Positions 51,722 through 62,933 of a DNA stretch of 64,000 bases are shown piece after piece (positions within the stretch are counted from its first letter, which is position 1; each line of letters opens with the position of its first letter). A program made the translations under genes and the position numbers. Where the stretch lies: contig JADJHD010000006.1 of the NCBI GenBank assembly GCA_016707705.1, forward strand, positions 168,640 through 232,639, written 5' to 3'. Origin of the DNA: Bacteroidales bacterium. Its GTDB lineage: Bacteria; Bacteroidota; Bacteroidia; Bacteroidales; UBA4417. The notes beneath the pieces were generated by a model. It had not been told where the DNA came from. It worked only from the letters and a program-made list of their open reading frames with translations, and did no database searches.

Positions 51722-52447
51722 TAATTTGAAAAATGATTACAGAAAATACAATGAAATTATCTGTAAAATGTTGAACGTTGATTTTGATTAGCTACAAGAC
51801 CAAAACCCAAAATATCGACCTAAAATTAACCTTCTAGTCAAACTTAAAACCTCATTCTAAACCGGTCGGGGATCAGACCCCCTAACCAACCGGAAATTCT
51901 TGCTGAAAAAGCAATTTAACCCGATTTTGATGACTTGCCCGGCAGGCCTTAAAAAGGTTCAAGTAGCCCTAATTGTCTTCAATTTTCAGGTTTTTACTGG
52001 AGAAATCAGTGTAAATCGATTGTTTTTCCTCAACTGAGTTGCTTTTAGCCTTCTTCGAATCATAGATTGAAACCTTCATATTTCTTCCCATTACTCTTTC
52101 TGCTCACTTCAATTCTGCCCTCATCTTTCACTCCTGTACTGATTGAAACTTGTCCTGCTACAACTATTGCATTTTGCCTTCCGAAAACTACAATACAATA
52201 AAAAATATATTATCTGGAAACATTAATTTACTCTAAAGAATTAAGTATTTCAACCTCCCTTCCTCAAAAGTATATGCTTTTTTGGAGGGCGGATTCTTTA
52301 TGGTTAGTTATCAATTCCATCCTTCTATCAGTTGGGTGGAATTTGCGTTTTCCGGGAAGATCATTTTGATAAAAATCTTGAGTGGTTTAATTAATCCGGC
52401 TACTCCTAAAGCATAGAAAACAAAACAAACAGATAAAAACTAATGTT
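51722..52447 (+). other. Intergenic region before giant gene 2
   Basis: 726 bp, AT-rich, no gene seen. It contains an imperfect inverted repeat at 51862-51893 (CCGGT ... ACCGG flanking a CGGGG/CCCC inner pair), without a T run. The last ~35 bp before the ATG is an A-rich leader. No clear promoter pair is identified. Confidence 0.5.
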
Positions 52448-52494
52448 ATGAAAAAGTATTTACTACTTACAGCGATTTTATTGGGAATGGCAAG

Positions 52495-52842
52495 TTGGGG
52501 ATGGGGCAGACTTCAGTGCAAAATTTCGGGACTGGAACTGGATCTCATACGAGTTCAACAGGATCTACTTCATTTATTCCTAATCAACCTGGCAACGAAG
52601 CACTAGCTAATGGTAGTGGTTCAATTAATTTAGTAACCAGTGCAAATCCACTTGGGACTACCGGTTCGTATGTTAGAGGAGTTGCATCAACTGGTACTTC
52701 AGTAACTAAATTTTCTCCTTGGGTGGGTTATACTGGAAGTACAGAATTCTATACTTCATTCAAAGTATTATTTGGTGATGTATCCGCTGGTTCACAGCAA
52801 CTTCAGGCTTGGTCTTTTATCAAGGAACTGGCCGATATATAA
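52495..52842 (+). CDS. Giant surface protein 2, fragment a (mature N-terminus)
   Basis: 115 codons after the broken signal peptide. SVQNFGTGTGSHTSSTGSTSFIPNQPG and STEFYTSFKVLFGD are typical of a jelly-roll-like N-terminal domain of Bacteroidota adhesins. Its Met is not a real start. A further piece of the same domain, FRFTYGAGGAITLSYRAG-like sequence, is at 52879-53073 and another (FIGISSTANGANIFMDDAV) at 53101-53343, each in a different frame. Confidence 0.6.
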   Translation: MGMGQTSVQNFGTGTGSHTSSTGSTSFIPNQPGNEALANGSGSINLVTSANPLGTTGSYVRGVASTGTSVTKFSPWVGYTGSTEFYTSFKVLFGDVSAGSQQLQAWSFIKELADI

Positions 52843-53378
52843 TGTTGGTAATGATTTTGCAACTACAAGTTTTTAGGATTGAGGTTTACTTATGGAGCTG
52901 GAGGTGCTATAACTCTATCATATAGAGCTGGGTCGAGTTGGAGTTCAACTGGATTGTCAAATTCTGCACTTAGTTCTGCAAATCTCTATAATGTAGAAAT
53001 TATTGGGAATAATAAGCATCTGGAACTATTATTATTTTATAATGGGAAATCAGATGTTGCGTCCAAAATTTGATTTATTTTTAATGGAATAAGATTAGGG
53101 ATGACCTCGGTGAACCATCTACCAACAGCCTCCTTGGTCACCTCAGGAACATTTATTGGCATCAGCAGCACTGCGAATGGTGCAAACATCTTTATGGATG
53201 ATGCAGTCACATATAACTCCATTCCTGCCATAATTGGAACTGCATATTATTATAATGGCGCAAATTCAGATATTACAAACATTAATAATTGGTGGTCAAA
53301 CTCGGATGGCGCAACTGGATCTCATCAGTTTGATTGGGAATAGTACCTAACCCATAATGGCAGTACAATGTCGAATAA

Positions 53379-54519
53379 TTGGGTGGTATCAGGATTAGGT
53401 TCAAAAATTGTATTGGGAGATGGAACGAATTCTTGCAGTGCAATTCCTACAACAACAATTACAGGCCAGGAGAACCTCGCTACAAATGCAACATTTACAA
53501 CAATGGAACAACTACCGTAAATGGATCTCCAGTTATCAACAGTACATTCCAGATAAATCAGGGTGGATGGGCCTCAGGAGGTATCTGGTCATATGGATCA
53601 ACACGGCTTTTAATAATACATCAAGTTCTTATGGAGTTTGAGTGATGCTTTTTGGCCTGCATCAAATGGTCCCATCAACGTTAGCGTTCTTGGTTCTGGT
53701 GGCATTACTATGAATGTATCAAGGACAATCACTGGGGTATTTCAAACTGCATCTGGTTATTAATGCAAACAACTTAAACTTATATGGAACAGCAAAATTA
53801 AACTCCGGCGGTTATTTTACAGGTATGCCAAACTACGGAACTTCAGCTACTTTAATTTATAATACTGGTTCAACCTATGGGAGGGGTGTAGAATGGAGTA
53901 CAACTAATCCTAAAAATATTCAAATCTCAAATTCAACTATTCTTAATTACCCAAATGGCAGTAACCCTGGAGCAAAGAGTATATCTGGTAATCTTACTAT
54001 GGATGCTGGTTCCGCTTGTACATGGATTATGGTGGAACTAGTGTTGATGGCGCTTTAAGTGTAGGAGGAAATCTTGTTTTGACTGGAGCACTTTCCTTGG
54101 GGGACGCAGTGGAGGAGACTTAAATTGTGCTGGAATTTTTACAAGGACAGGAATTTGATCCAAAAGGCCGCCAGGTCGAATTCAATGGAGCTTCCAATCA
54201 AACTATCACAGGTTCAACCGCTTTTGCTTACCTGAAAATAAACAATAATGCCGGTATTACCCTGGCAAATGATATTTCAGTTAGCAATGATCTTGATCTG
54301 GCTAATGGAAGCATCACAACCGGGACAAATATGATTACTGTTTCAGGTGCAATAACCAATGCAACCTCAACAAAATATATCGTTGGAAAACTTGCAAGAG
54401 TCTTTGGCACTACTGGGTCAAAGGACTTTCCAATAGGGAAAGGGTGGCAATTATCGTCCATTAACAATCAATTATACTGCCCTCACAGGAAGCAGCACAG
54501 TTGCCGCCGAGCAGTTTGA
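53379..54519 (+). pseudogene. Giant surface protein 2, fragments b (heavily broken beta-strand region)
   Basis: Coding signal jumps between frames: IYNNGTTTVNGSPVINSTF (53.5 kb), LVINANNLNLYGTAKLNSGG (53714-54058) and FNGASNQTITGSTAFAYLKI to ISVSNDLDLANGSITTGTNM (54127-54519). The strand pattern is like that of repetitive T9SS adhesin regions. Near 54447 one extra T in GGGTGGCAA breaks the frame: without it the sequence reads through into fragment c. Confidence 0.6.
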
Positions 54520-54550
54520 AGCAGCTTTACCCGGTACCGCTCCTCCCTCT

Positions 54551-57316
54551 GTGGATCCTTTTACCGGACGTCATTGGCTGATTACTGAATCGGGTGGAAG
54601 TGCTTATAATTACTTTGTTACCCTTGATGGCACCGGATTTACTCCCAGCGGAACAGTCAGGATGATCAAGGGAGATGGTAGCAGCAATACAGCCTATGCA
54701 GTCACAACACCCAACTATACAAATTCTTCAGCATTCAATTCCTTCAGCTATTTTGGATTGGGCTCACAAACGGCTCTTCCTACAAGTACAACAGCTGATA
54801 ATAAAACGATTTGTGAAGGAGCAACCTCGGTTGAACTCACAGCAACTGTAACTCCCGATCCGGGAAGTGGAACCGTTCAGTTTAAGATTGATGGCAGCAA
54901 TGTTGGTTCTGCAGTTGCAGTTACTGCCGGAGGACTGGCTTCCTATACCTATGATCCAAGTGCTCTGTCATCAGGATCACATACCATTGCTGCTGATTTC
55001 AGTGGAAACTCAGGTTACCTGGCGAGCAATGGCAGCGGGACTTTAACCATTAATGCCAATCCAACAGTAAATGCAGGAGGAGCCATTGCTGATATATGTC
55101 AGGCTGGCACTACAACAGCATTGGGCGGTTCCTTTGGCGGCGGAGCAACTGCTGCCACATGGTCCGATGGAGGAGCAGGCGGTTCCTTTGCAAACAACGA
55201 TGGTTCAACCCCCGGAACAACCACCTATACAGCCTTAGCTTCAGCCTCAAGTCCGGTAACCCTGACTTTGACCACATCCGGTGGCTCATGTGGAACAGCT
55301 TCGGCCAGCAAATCTCTGATTGTTAAACCCAATTATACCATAACAGCCTCCGCAGGTTCAAACGGAAGTATTTCCCCTTCAGGTGCAAATACGGTCTGTT
55401 CAGGAGGAAGTCTGACTTTTACAATTATAGCTAATCTGGGTTATACCATTGAAGATGTTCTGGTAAACGGAATTTCAGTCGGTGCCGTTTCCAGCTACAC
55501 TTTTAGCAATGTAACTGCAAATGCCAGCATTAGCGCCAGTTTTATTGTTGGTTGTATTGCTCCAACAGTAACCGGACAGCCTTTGACAACCCAGTCAAGG
55601 TGTCTTAATGCTACTCCGTCAAATCTGACTGTAACAGCAACAGGTGATGGATTAAGCTACCAATGGTATTCAAATACGAGCAATTTAAACACCGGAGGCA
55701 GCACCCTTTTTCCCGCAGGCACTTCTGCTACCTACACTCCTGCAACATCGGTTGCAGGACCCACTTATTACTACTGTGTAGTGACCGGATTATGCGGATC
55801 AGCTACATCCAATACTGCAGAAGTAATTGTGAATGATTTACCTGCAGTTAGTGCAGGGACCTATCCGGAAGTCTGCATTGATGCCGCTGATATTACACTG
55901 CTTGGTTCACCTTCAAGTGGTACATGGACAGGCACTGGTGTTAGCGGTTCAGGACCCTATGTATTCGATCCTTCTGCTGGAACACAAACGCTTACCTATT
56001 CTTATACAGATGGAAATGGTTGTTCAAATACGGCAACGACCACAATAACTGTTTACGATCTTCCAAATGTAGATCCGGGCAGCTATTCAGCTGTTTGTGT
56101 TGATGCTGCTGACATCACTCTTGGCGGCACTCCCACAGGTGGAACCTGGACAGGTGCTGGAGTATCCGGCACTGGCACTTTCTACTTTGATCCATCAGTT
56201 GGAACCCAAACTTTAACCTATTCCTATACTGATGGCAATAGTTGCTCAAATTCTGCTACAGTTTCAATTACTGTAAATCAGTTACCAACTGTTAATGCCG
56301 GCACCTATCCAGCGGTCTGCACCAATTCAGCAGATGTGCTTCTGGCTGGAACTCCTGCAGGTGGTACCTGGACAGGAACCGGAGTTAGCGGATCAGGCCC
56401 TTATTACTTTGATCCTTCCGTTGGAACACAAACCCTGACTTATGCATACACCGATGCCAACAGCTGTACGAATTCAGCCCAGGCTTCAATTACTGTTAAT
56501 GAACTGACTGCAGTTGACGCAGGTACCTATGCTCCTGTTTGTTCAACTGCTGCTGCAATTACCCTTGGTGGGACACCTACCGGTGGAGTATGGACCGGAA
56601 CTGGAGTTACTGGAAGTGATCCTTATCTGTTTAACCCTTCGGTTGGAACCCAGACATTAATTTATACCATTATCGATGGCAATTCATGTGTGAATTCTGC
56701 TACAGCAATAATAACTGTTGAGAGCCCTCTTCCAATGACTGCTCCAACAGCAGGAAGTCTTAGTTCAACTTCTGCACTTATCAGCTGGACCGCACCTTCT
56801 GGAACTGTGGATTCCTATGACCTGCAATGGCGCGTTGCTGCCGGAACTTTTGCCACAATATCCGGCGTAAGCAGTGGCTACACTTTGGGTTCATTAACCC
56901 CAAATACCAGCTACGAAGTTCAGGTTCGTGCAAATAATGCTTTATGTACCGGAACCTGGAGTCCATCCTTAACCTTTACAACCTCACAATTGGATGCACC
57001 AGTAGCAACTGACGCAACCAATGTGGGTTCCACAAGTTTTGTGGCTAATTGGGGAAGTGTTGCAGGAGCGGAGAATTATAGGTTGGATGTTAGTACTGCT
57101 CCTGAATTCATGACTAGCAGGGTTGCTACTGATTTGATTATTTCTGAATATGTTGAAGGCTCTTCAAGCAATAAATATATTGAAATCTATAATGGAACGC
57201 TTGCAACCATTGGTTTGTCAGACTATAGATTAGATTTACCCAAATGGAGGATTAAGCACTTCAAACGATATTCAGTTGTCGGGAAGCATACTTCCAGGCC
57301 AAACAGTGGTTTATAG
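54551..57316 (+). CDS. Giant surface protein 2, fragment c (Ig-like, 74-residue repeats, FN3, lamin-tail)
   Basis: 921 codons, the longest intact piece. An Ig-like domain (GATSVELTATVTPDPGSGTV ... SALSSGSHTIAADFSG), a PKD-like segment, a Listeria-Bacteroides-like segment (ASAGSNGSISPSG... NVTANASISASF), an Ig-like segment with SYQWYSNTSNL, four 74-residue repeats (GTWTGTGVSGSGPYxFDPS), an FN3 domain (ALISWTAPSGTVDSYDLQWR), and the start of a lamin-tail domain (LIISEYVEGSSSNKYIEIYN). It leaves frame at about 57243 because of an extra A in CCCAAATGG: with two A the text reads LDLPNGGLSTSNDIQLSG. Confidence 0.85.
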   Translation: MDPFTGRHWLITESGGSAYNYFVTLDGTGFTPSGTVRMIKGDGSSNTAYAVTTPNYTNSSAFNSFSYFGLGSQTALPTSTTADNKTICEGATSVELTATVTPDPGSGTVQFKIDGSNVGSAVAVTAGGLASYTYDPSALSSGSHTIAADFSGNSGYLASNGSGTLTINANPTVNAGGAIADICQAGTTTALGGSFGGGATAATWSDGGAGGSFANNDGSTPGTTTYTALASASSPVTLTLTTSGGSCGTASASKSLIVKPNYTITASAGSNGSISPSGANTVCSGGSLTFTIIANLGYTIEDVLVNGISVGAVSSYTFSNVTANASISASFIVGCIAPTVTGQPLTTQSRCLNATPSNLTVTATGDGLSYQWYSNTSNLNTGGSTLFPAGTSATYTPATSVAGPTYYYCVVTGLCGSATSNTAEVIVNDLPAVSAGTYPEVCIDAADITLLGSPSSGTWTGTGVSGSGPYVFDPSAGTQTLTYSYTDGNGCSNTATTTITVYDLPNVDPGSYSAVCVDAADITLGGTPTGGTWTGAGVSGTGTFYFDPSVGTQTLTYSYTDGNSCSNSATVSITVNQLPTVNAGTYPAVCTNSADVLLAGTPAGGTWTGTGVSGSGPYYFDPSVGTQTLTYAYTDANSCTNSAQASITVNELTAVDAGTYAPVCSTAAAITLGGTPTGGVWTGTGVTGSDPYLFNPSVGTQTLIYTIIDGNSCVNSATAIITVESPLPMTAPTAGSLSSTSALISWTAPSGTVDSYDLQWRVAAGTFATISGVSSGYTLGSLTPNTSYEVQVRANNALCTGTWSPSLTFTTSQLDAPVATDATNVGSTSFVANWGSVAGAENYRLDVSTAPEFMTSRVATDLIISEYVEGSSSNKYIEIYNGTLATIGLSDYRLDLPKWRIKHFKRYSVVGKHTSRPNSGL
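55835..56722 (+). repeat. Four 222-bp (74-residue) tandem repeats
   Basis: Unit starts are 222 bp apart (55835, 56057 and onward). Each carries a pair of Cys, a GGTWTGTGVSG-type strand and FDPSVGTQTLTYSYTDGN. Units differ at many bases, so this array is older than the 198-bp array. Confidence 0.85.
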
Positions 57317-58556
57317 AAACTCATCAGCTACAGCTTATTCAGGTACTTCGTTATCTAATGCCGCAGTGGCATATAATGGTGATGATGCAGTTGCACTATA
57401 TAAAATATCAACAAGCAGCAATGTTGATATTTTTGGAAGAATTGGAGAAGATCCTGGTTCCGCGTGGACAAGTGGCACATTTACTACTGTAGATAAAACC
57501 CTTGTAAGAAAGAAGACTGTCACTACAGGGGTAACTGTAAATCCTAGCAGTGGATTTCCAACTTTAGCTACTGAATGGATTCAATTTAATATTGACGATG
57601 TTTCAAATTTAGGATCTCATACTTTTAATGAGCCTATTTTTGTTTCAGGTTATGAAAATTTGTTGATTTCAGATGTTTTTAAGTCCATAACAGGCCTTTC
57701 ATCCAATGTTCCTTATTACTATAGAGTGCGTGCAACCAGTGCAAGCAGCACTTCAGCCAACTCGAATGTTAAGAGCGTTACAACCTTAACCCAGACTTCA
57801 ACAACAGCAGCTCCAAAACTGGTATGTATTGGTACAACTTCGGTAACCCTTACCGCAATTGTTAGCCCGGATCCGGCAGGGGGTACTGTACAATTCAGTA
57901 TTGATGATAGTCCGGTTGGTTCAGCTGTTGCTGTTGGAGCAGGAGGAGAAGTTTCCTTGACCTGGGATCCAAGTGCACTTCTTGCCGCGAATCACTCCAT
58001 AAAGGCTGAATTCAGCGGAGCTGGTATTTTTGAAGCCAGTTCAGGCACAAGCACCCTTACTGTAGATCCGTTGCCAATAATATACAATGTAACTGGTGGC
58101 GGCTCCTATTGTGCTTCCGGTTCTGGAGTTACCATAACCCTTTCAGGATCTGAAACCGGGACCAGATACTATCTGCATAATAATACAACCAATGAAGACG
58201 TGGCATTCCTCGATGGTACAAATGCCGCTATCGATTTCATTACTGTAACTACTGCAGGCACCTACTCAATAAAGGCGATCGATCAGTCGGATACACATTG
58301 TGAGTCGATGATGAGTGGGACTGTTGAGGTGGTAATTAATAGTCTGCCAGTTGCAACTGCTACCAAATCAAATGTTTCATGCAATGGCGGTAATAATGGA
58401 TCTGTAACAATCACTCCAGTTTCCAGGTGCTGCGGATTATACCTTTACCCTCAATCCTGGAGCATTGACTGCAGGACCTCAAGCAATGGCATATACTTAT
58501 ACAGGACTTGCTGCAAATACATATTCCTGGACAATGTCGGATGCCAATGGATGTGA
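57276..58556 (+). CDS. Giant surface protein 2, fragment d (lamin-tail end, Ig-like, first SprB-like unit)
   Basis: 426 codons; the Met is internal. Rest of the lamin-tail domain (GQTVVYRNSSATAYSG, GDDAVALYKISTSSNVDIFG), an FN3-like end (NVPYYYRVRATSASSTSANS), an Ig-like domain (GTTSVTLTAIVSPDPAGGTV ... ANHSIKAEFSGAG), a segment with SGSGVTITLSGSETGTRYYL, and the first SprB-like unit (SNVSCNGGNNGSVTITPVS). Frame is lost at about 58426 by an extra C: removing it gives VSGAADYTFTLNPGALTAG. Confidence 0.8.
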   Translation: MSGSILPGQTVVYRNSSATAYSGTSLSNAAVAYNGDDAVALYKISTSSNVDIFGRIGEDPGSAWTSGTFTTVDKTLVRKKTVTTGVTVNPSSGFPTLATEWIQFNIDDVSNLGSHTFNEPIFVSGYENLLISDVFKSITGLSSNVPYYYRVRATSASSTSANSNVKSVTTLTQTSTTAAPKLVCIGTTSVTLTAIVSPDPAGGTVQFSIDDSPVGSAVAVGAGGEVSLTWDPSALLAANHSIKAEFSGAGIFEASSGTSTLTVDPLPIIYNVTGGGSYCASGSGVTITLSGSETGTRYYLHNNTTNEDVAFLDGTNAAIDFITVTTAGTYSIKAIDQSDTHCESMMSGTVEVVINSLPVATATKSNVSCNGGNNGSVTITPVSRCCGLYLYPQSWSIDCRTSSNGIYLYRTCCKYIFLDNVGCQWM

Positions 58557-59331
58557 AACATCCGGAACTATTATAGTTGGAGAGCCCGACCAGTTGGCAG
58601 CCTCATCGGCTTACACTCCAATACTTTGCAATGGTGGAACATCGACAGTGACAGTATCAGCAACCGGTGGCACAGCTCCATATGCTGGAACCGGAACTTT
58701 CACAGAAGTGGCAGGAACCTATACTTACATGGTAACTGATGCCAACGGCTGTACCACCTCAACCACAATCACAGTAGGTGAACCAGCTTTACTGGTAGCT
58801 TCTTCAACTTCAGGCAGCATCCTTTGTTATGGAGGAACTACCACTGTTACAGTATCAGCAGTTGGTGGAACCGGAACTTACACAGGAACCGGAACTTTCA
58901 TTGTTGGAGCAGGGACATACACATATCCTGTTTCTGATGCAAATGGATGTACAACCTCAACCACAATCACAGTAGGTGAACCAGCTTTACTGGTAGCTTC
59001 TTCAACTTCAGGCAGCATCCTTTGCCATGGAGGAACAACCACTGTTACAGTATCAGCAGTTGGTGGAACCGGAACTTACACCGGAACCGGGACTTTCTCT
59101 GTAGGAGCCGGAACATATACTTATCCTGTTTCTGATGCTAATGGCTGTACAACCTCAACCACAATCACGGTAGGTGAACCAGCTTTACTGGTTGCTTCTT
59201 CAAGTTCAGGCAGCATCCTTTGCCATGGAGGAACTACCACCGTTACAGTATCAGCAGTTGGTGGAACCGGAACCTACACCGGAACCGGGACTTTCTCTGT
59301 AGAGCCGGAACATACTTTATCCTGTTTCTGA
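58465..59331 (+). CDS. Giant surface protein 2, fragment e (SprB-like units)
   Basis: 288 codons that continue fragment d after the joint. Starts in AYTYTGLAANTYSWTMSDAN and runs through about four complete SprB-like units, the first with a different sequence (TAPYAGTGTFTEVAGTYTYM) and later ones nearly identical. A missing base near 59301 in GTAGAGCCGG (other units read GTAGGAGCCGG) ends it. Confidence 0.8.
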   Translation: MTAGPQAMAYTYTGLAANTYSWTMSDANGCETSGTIIVGEPDQLAASSAYTPILCNGGTSTVTVSATGGTAPYAGTGTFTEVAGTYTYMVTDANGCTTSTTITVGEPALLVASSTSGSILCYGGTTTVTVSAVGGTGTYTGTGTFIVGAGTYTYPVSDANGCTTSTTITVGEPALLVASSTSGSILCHGGTTTVTVSAVGGTGTYTGTGTFSVGAGTYTYPVSDANGCTTSTTITVGEPALLVASSSSGSILCHGGTTTVTVSAVGGTGTYTGTGTFSVEPEHTLSCF

Positions 59332-59363
59332 TGCTAATGGCTGTACAACCTCAACCACAATCG

Positions 59364-59720
59364 GTAGGAACCAGCTTACTGGTTGCTTCTTCAAGTTCAG
59401 GCAGCATCCATTGCCATGGAGGAACTACCACCGTTACAGTATCAGCAGTTGGTGGAACCGGAACCTACACCGGAACCGGGACTTTCTCTGTAGGAGCAGG
59501 GACATACACTTATCCTGTTTCTGATGCTAATGGATGTACCACCTCAACCACGATCACAGTAGGTGAACCAGCTTTACTGGTAGCTTCTTCAACTTCAGGC
59601 AGCATCCTTTGCAATGGAGGAACTACCACCGTTACAGTATCAGCAATTGGTGGAACCGAACTTACACTGGAACCAGGACTTTCATTGTTGGAGCAGGACT
59701 TTCGCTTATCCTGTTTCTGA
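59364..59720 (+). CDS. Giant surface protein 2, fragment f (SprB-like units)
   Basis: The frame is open from an internal ATG at 59220, but only codons from about 59364 are in the SprB frame (LLVASSSSGSIHCHGG onward). About one and a half units, ending where GGAACCGAACTTACACTGG has lost bases relative to the consensus GGAACCGGAACTTACACTGG. Confidence 0.6.
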   Translation, partial: VGTSLLVASSSSGSIHCHGGTTTVTVSAVGGTGTYTGTGTFSVGAGTYTYPVSDANGCTTSTTITVGEPALLVASSTSGSILCNGGTTTVTVSAIGGTELTLEPGLSLLEQDFRLSCF

Positions 59721-60738
59721 TGCAAATGGATGTACAACCTCAACCACAATCACAGTAGGTGAACCAGCTTTACTGGTAGCTTCTTCAAGTTCAGGCAGCA
59801 TCCTTTGCCATGGAGGAACTACTACCGTAACAGTATCAGCAGTTGGTGGCACAGCTCCATACTCCGGAACCGGGAACTTCACCGTAGGAGCAGGGACACA
59901 CACTTATCCTGTTTCTGATGCTAATGGCTGTACTACCTCAACCACTATCATAGTAGGTGAACCAGCTTTACTGGTAGCATCTTCAACTTCAGGCAGTATC
60001 CAATGCAATGGAGGAACTACCACTGTTACAGTATCAGCAGTTGGTGGAACCGGAACTTACACTGGAACCGGAACTTTCTCTGTAGGAGCAGGAACATACA
60101 CTTATCCTGTTTCTGATGCCAACGGCTGTACAACCTCAACCACAATCACAGTGGGTGAACCAGCTTTACTGGTAGCATCTTCATCTTCAGGCATTATCCT
60201 TTGCAATGGAGGAACTACCACAGTTACAGTATCAGCAGTTGGTGGAACCGGAACTTACACAGGAACCGGAACCTTCATTGTTGGAGCAGGGACACACACT
60301 TATCCTGTTTCTGATGCTAATGGCTGTACAGCCTCAACCACGATCATAGTAGGTGAGCCAGCTTTGCTGGTAGCTTCTTCAACTTCAGGCAGTATCCAAT
60401 GCAATGGAGGAACTACCACCGTTACAGTATCAGCAGTTGGTGGAACCGGAACTTACACTGGAACCGGAACTTTCTCTGTAGGAGCAGGAACATACACTTA
60501 TCCTGTTTCTGATGCCAACGGCTGTACAACCTCAACCACAATCATAGTAGGTGAACCAGCTTTACTGGTAGCTTCTTCAACTTCAGGCAGCATCCTTTGC
60601 CATGGAGGAATTACCACTTTTACAGTATCAGCAGTTGGTGGAACCGGAACTTACACCGGAACTGGGACTTTCTCTGTGGAGCCGGAACATATACTTATCC
60701 TGTTTCTGTGCTGGCCAAACAACTCACCTCAACCATAA
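59685..60738 (+). CDS. Giant surface protein 2, fragment g (five SprB-like units)
   Basis: The in-frame portion begins at about AYPVSDANGCTTSTTI and holds about five SprB-like units, the longest clean stretch of the array apart from fragment e. The reading frame opens earlier, at 59614, but that part is out of frame. It ends at an indel in GTGGAGCCGG near 60677. Confidence 0.7.
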
Positions 60739-61412
60739 TCACGGTAGGTGAACCAGCTTTACTGGTTGCTTCTTCAAGTTCAGGCAGCATCCATTGCCAT
60801 GGAGGAACTACCACCGTTACAGTATCAGCAGTTGGTGGAACCGGAACCTACACCGGAACCGGGACTTTCTCTGTAGGAGCCGGAACATATACTTATCCTG
60901 TTTCTGATGCTAATGGCTGTACAACCTCAACCACAATCACGGTAGGTGAACCAGCTTTACTGGTTGCTTCTTCAAGTTCAGGCAGCATCCATTGCCATGG
61001 AGGAACTACCACCGTTACAGTATCAGCAGTTGGTGGAACCGGAACCTACACCGGAACCGGGACTTTCTCTGTAGGAGCAGGGACATACACTTATCCTGTT
61101 TCTGATGCTAATGGATGTACCACCTCAACCACGATCACAGTAGGTGAACCAGCTTTACTGGTAGCTTCTTCAACTTCAGGCAGCATCCTTTGCTATGGAG
61201 GAACTACCACCGTTACAGTATCAGCAATTGGTGGAACCGGAACTTACACTGGAACCGGGACTTTCATTGTTGGAGCAGGGACATACACATATCCTGTTTC
61301 TGATGCAAATGGATGTACAACCTCAACCACAATCACAGTAGGTGAACCAGCTTTACTGGTAGCTTCTTCAAGTTCAGGCAGCATCTTTGCTATGGAGGAA
61401 CTACTACCGTAA
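60700..61412 (+). CDS. Giant surface protein 2, fragment h (SprB-like units)
   Basis: In-frame from about 60700, with three to four units (CHGG, CHGG, CYGG types). The ATG at 60597 belongs to an out-of-frame stretch. Ends at GCATCTTTGCTATGG, which lacks bases of the consensus GCATCCTTTGCTATGG. Confidence 0.65.
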
Positions 61413-61739
61413 CAGTATCAGCAGTTGGTGGCACAGCTCCATACTCCGGAACCGGGAACTTCACCGTAGGAGCAGGGACACACACTTATCCTGTTTCTGA
61501 TGCTAATGGCTGTACTACCTCAACCACTATCATAGTAGGTGAACCAGCTTTACTGGTAGCATCTTCAACTTCAGGCAGTATCCAATGCAATGGAGGAACT
61601 ACCACTGTTTAGCAGTATCAGCGCAGTTGGTGGAACCGGAACTTACACTGGAACCGGAACTTTCTCTGTAGGAGCAGGAACATACACTTATCCTGTTTCT
61701 GATGCCAACGGCTGTACACCTCAACCACAATCACAGTGG

Positions 61740-62292
61740 TGAACCAGCTTTACTGGTAGCATCTTCATCTTCAGGCATTATCCTTTGCAATGGAGGAACT
61801 ACCACAATTACAGTATCAGCATTTGGTGGAACCGGAACTTACACAGGAACCGGAACCTTCATTGTTGGAGCAGGAACATACACTTATCCTGTTTCTGATG
61901 CTAATGGCTGTACTACCTCAACCACTATCATAGTAGGTGAACCAGCTTTACTGGTAGCTTCTTCAACTTCAGGCAGCATCCTTTGCAATGGAGGAACTAC
62001 CACCGTTACATTATCAGCAGTTGGTGGAACCGGAACTTACACTGGAACCGGAACTTTCATTGTAGGAGCGGGACATACACATATCCTGTTTCTGATGCAA
62101 ATGGATGTACAACCAACCACAATCATAGTAGGTGAACCAGCTTTACTGGTAGCTTCTTCATCTTCAGGCAGCATCCTTTGCAATGGAGGAACTACCACCG
62201 TAACAGTATCAGCAGTTGGTGGCACAGCTCCATACTCCGGAACCGGGAACTTCACCGTAGGAGCAGGGACACACACTTATCCTTCACCGTAG
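61740..62292 (+). CDS. Giant surface protein 2, fragment i (SprB-like units)
   Basis: About two and a half units. The stretch 61413-61740 before it is also SprB-like but is broken twice, including a TAG within ACTGTTTAGCAGTATCAG (61606-61623), where other units read ACTGTTACAGTATCAG. The end has a duplicated TTCACCGTAGGAGCAGGGAC segment (62253 and 62283), which looks like an assembly scar. Confidence 0.6.
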
Positions 62293-62933
62293 GAGCAGGG
62301 ACATACACTTATCCTGTTTCTGATGCCAACGGCTGTATAACCTCAACTACGATCACAGTAGGAGAACCAGCCTTACTGGTAGCTTCTTCAACTTCAGGCA
62401 GCATCCTTTGCCATGGAGGAACTACTACCGTAACAGTATCAGCAGTTGGTGGCACAGCTCCATACTCCGGAACCGGGAACTTCACCGTAGGAGCAGGGAC
62501 ACACACTTATCCTGTTTCTGATGCTTATGGCTGTACTACCTCAACCACTATCATAGTAGGTGAACCAGCTTTACTGGTAGCATCTTCAACTTCAGGCAGC
62601 ATCCTTTGCCATGGAGGAACTACCACTGTTACAGTATCAGCAGCTGGTGGTGCATCACCATACCTCGGTACAGGTACCTTCACCGTAGGAGCAGGGACAT
62701 ACACTTATCCTGTTTCTGATGCTAATGGCTGTACTGCCTCAACCACGATAGTAGTAGGTGAACCAGCTTTACTGGTAGCATTGACCAGGCAGCATCCTTG
62801 CCATGGAGGAACTACTACCGTAACAGTATCAGCAGTTGGTGGCACAGCTCCATACTCCGGAAATCCTGGGAACTTCACCGTGAGCAGGACACACACTTAT
62901 CCTGTTTCTGATGCTAATGGCTGTACAACCTAA
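62283..62933 (+). CDS. Giant surface protein 2, fragment j (SprB-like units)
   Basis: About three units, including one variant unit (AAGGASPYLGTGTFTVGAG). It contains a unit with lost bases (VALTRQHPCHGG where neighbours have VASSTSGSILCHGG) and ends at a TAA within ACAACCTAAACCACC, where other units read ACAACCTCAACCACC. Confidence 0.6.
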   Translation, partial: FTVGAGTYTYPVSDANGCITSTTITVGEPALLVASSTSGSILCHGGTTTVTVSAVGGTAPYSGTGNFTVGAGTHTYPVSDAYGCTTSTTIIVGEPALLVASSTSGSILCHGGTTTVTVSAAGGASPYLGTGTFTVGAGTYTYPVSDANGCTASTTIVVGEPALLVALTRQHPCHGGTTTVTVSAVGGTAPYSGNPGNFTVSRTHTYPVSDANGCTT

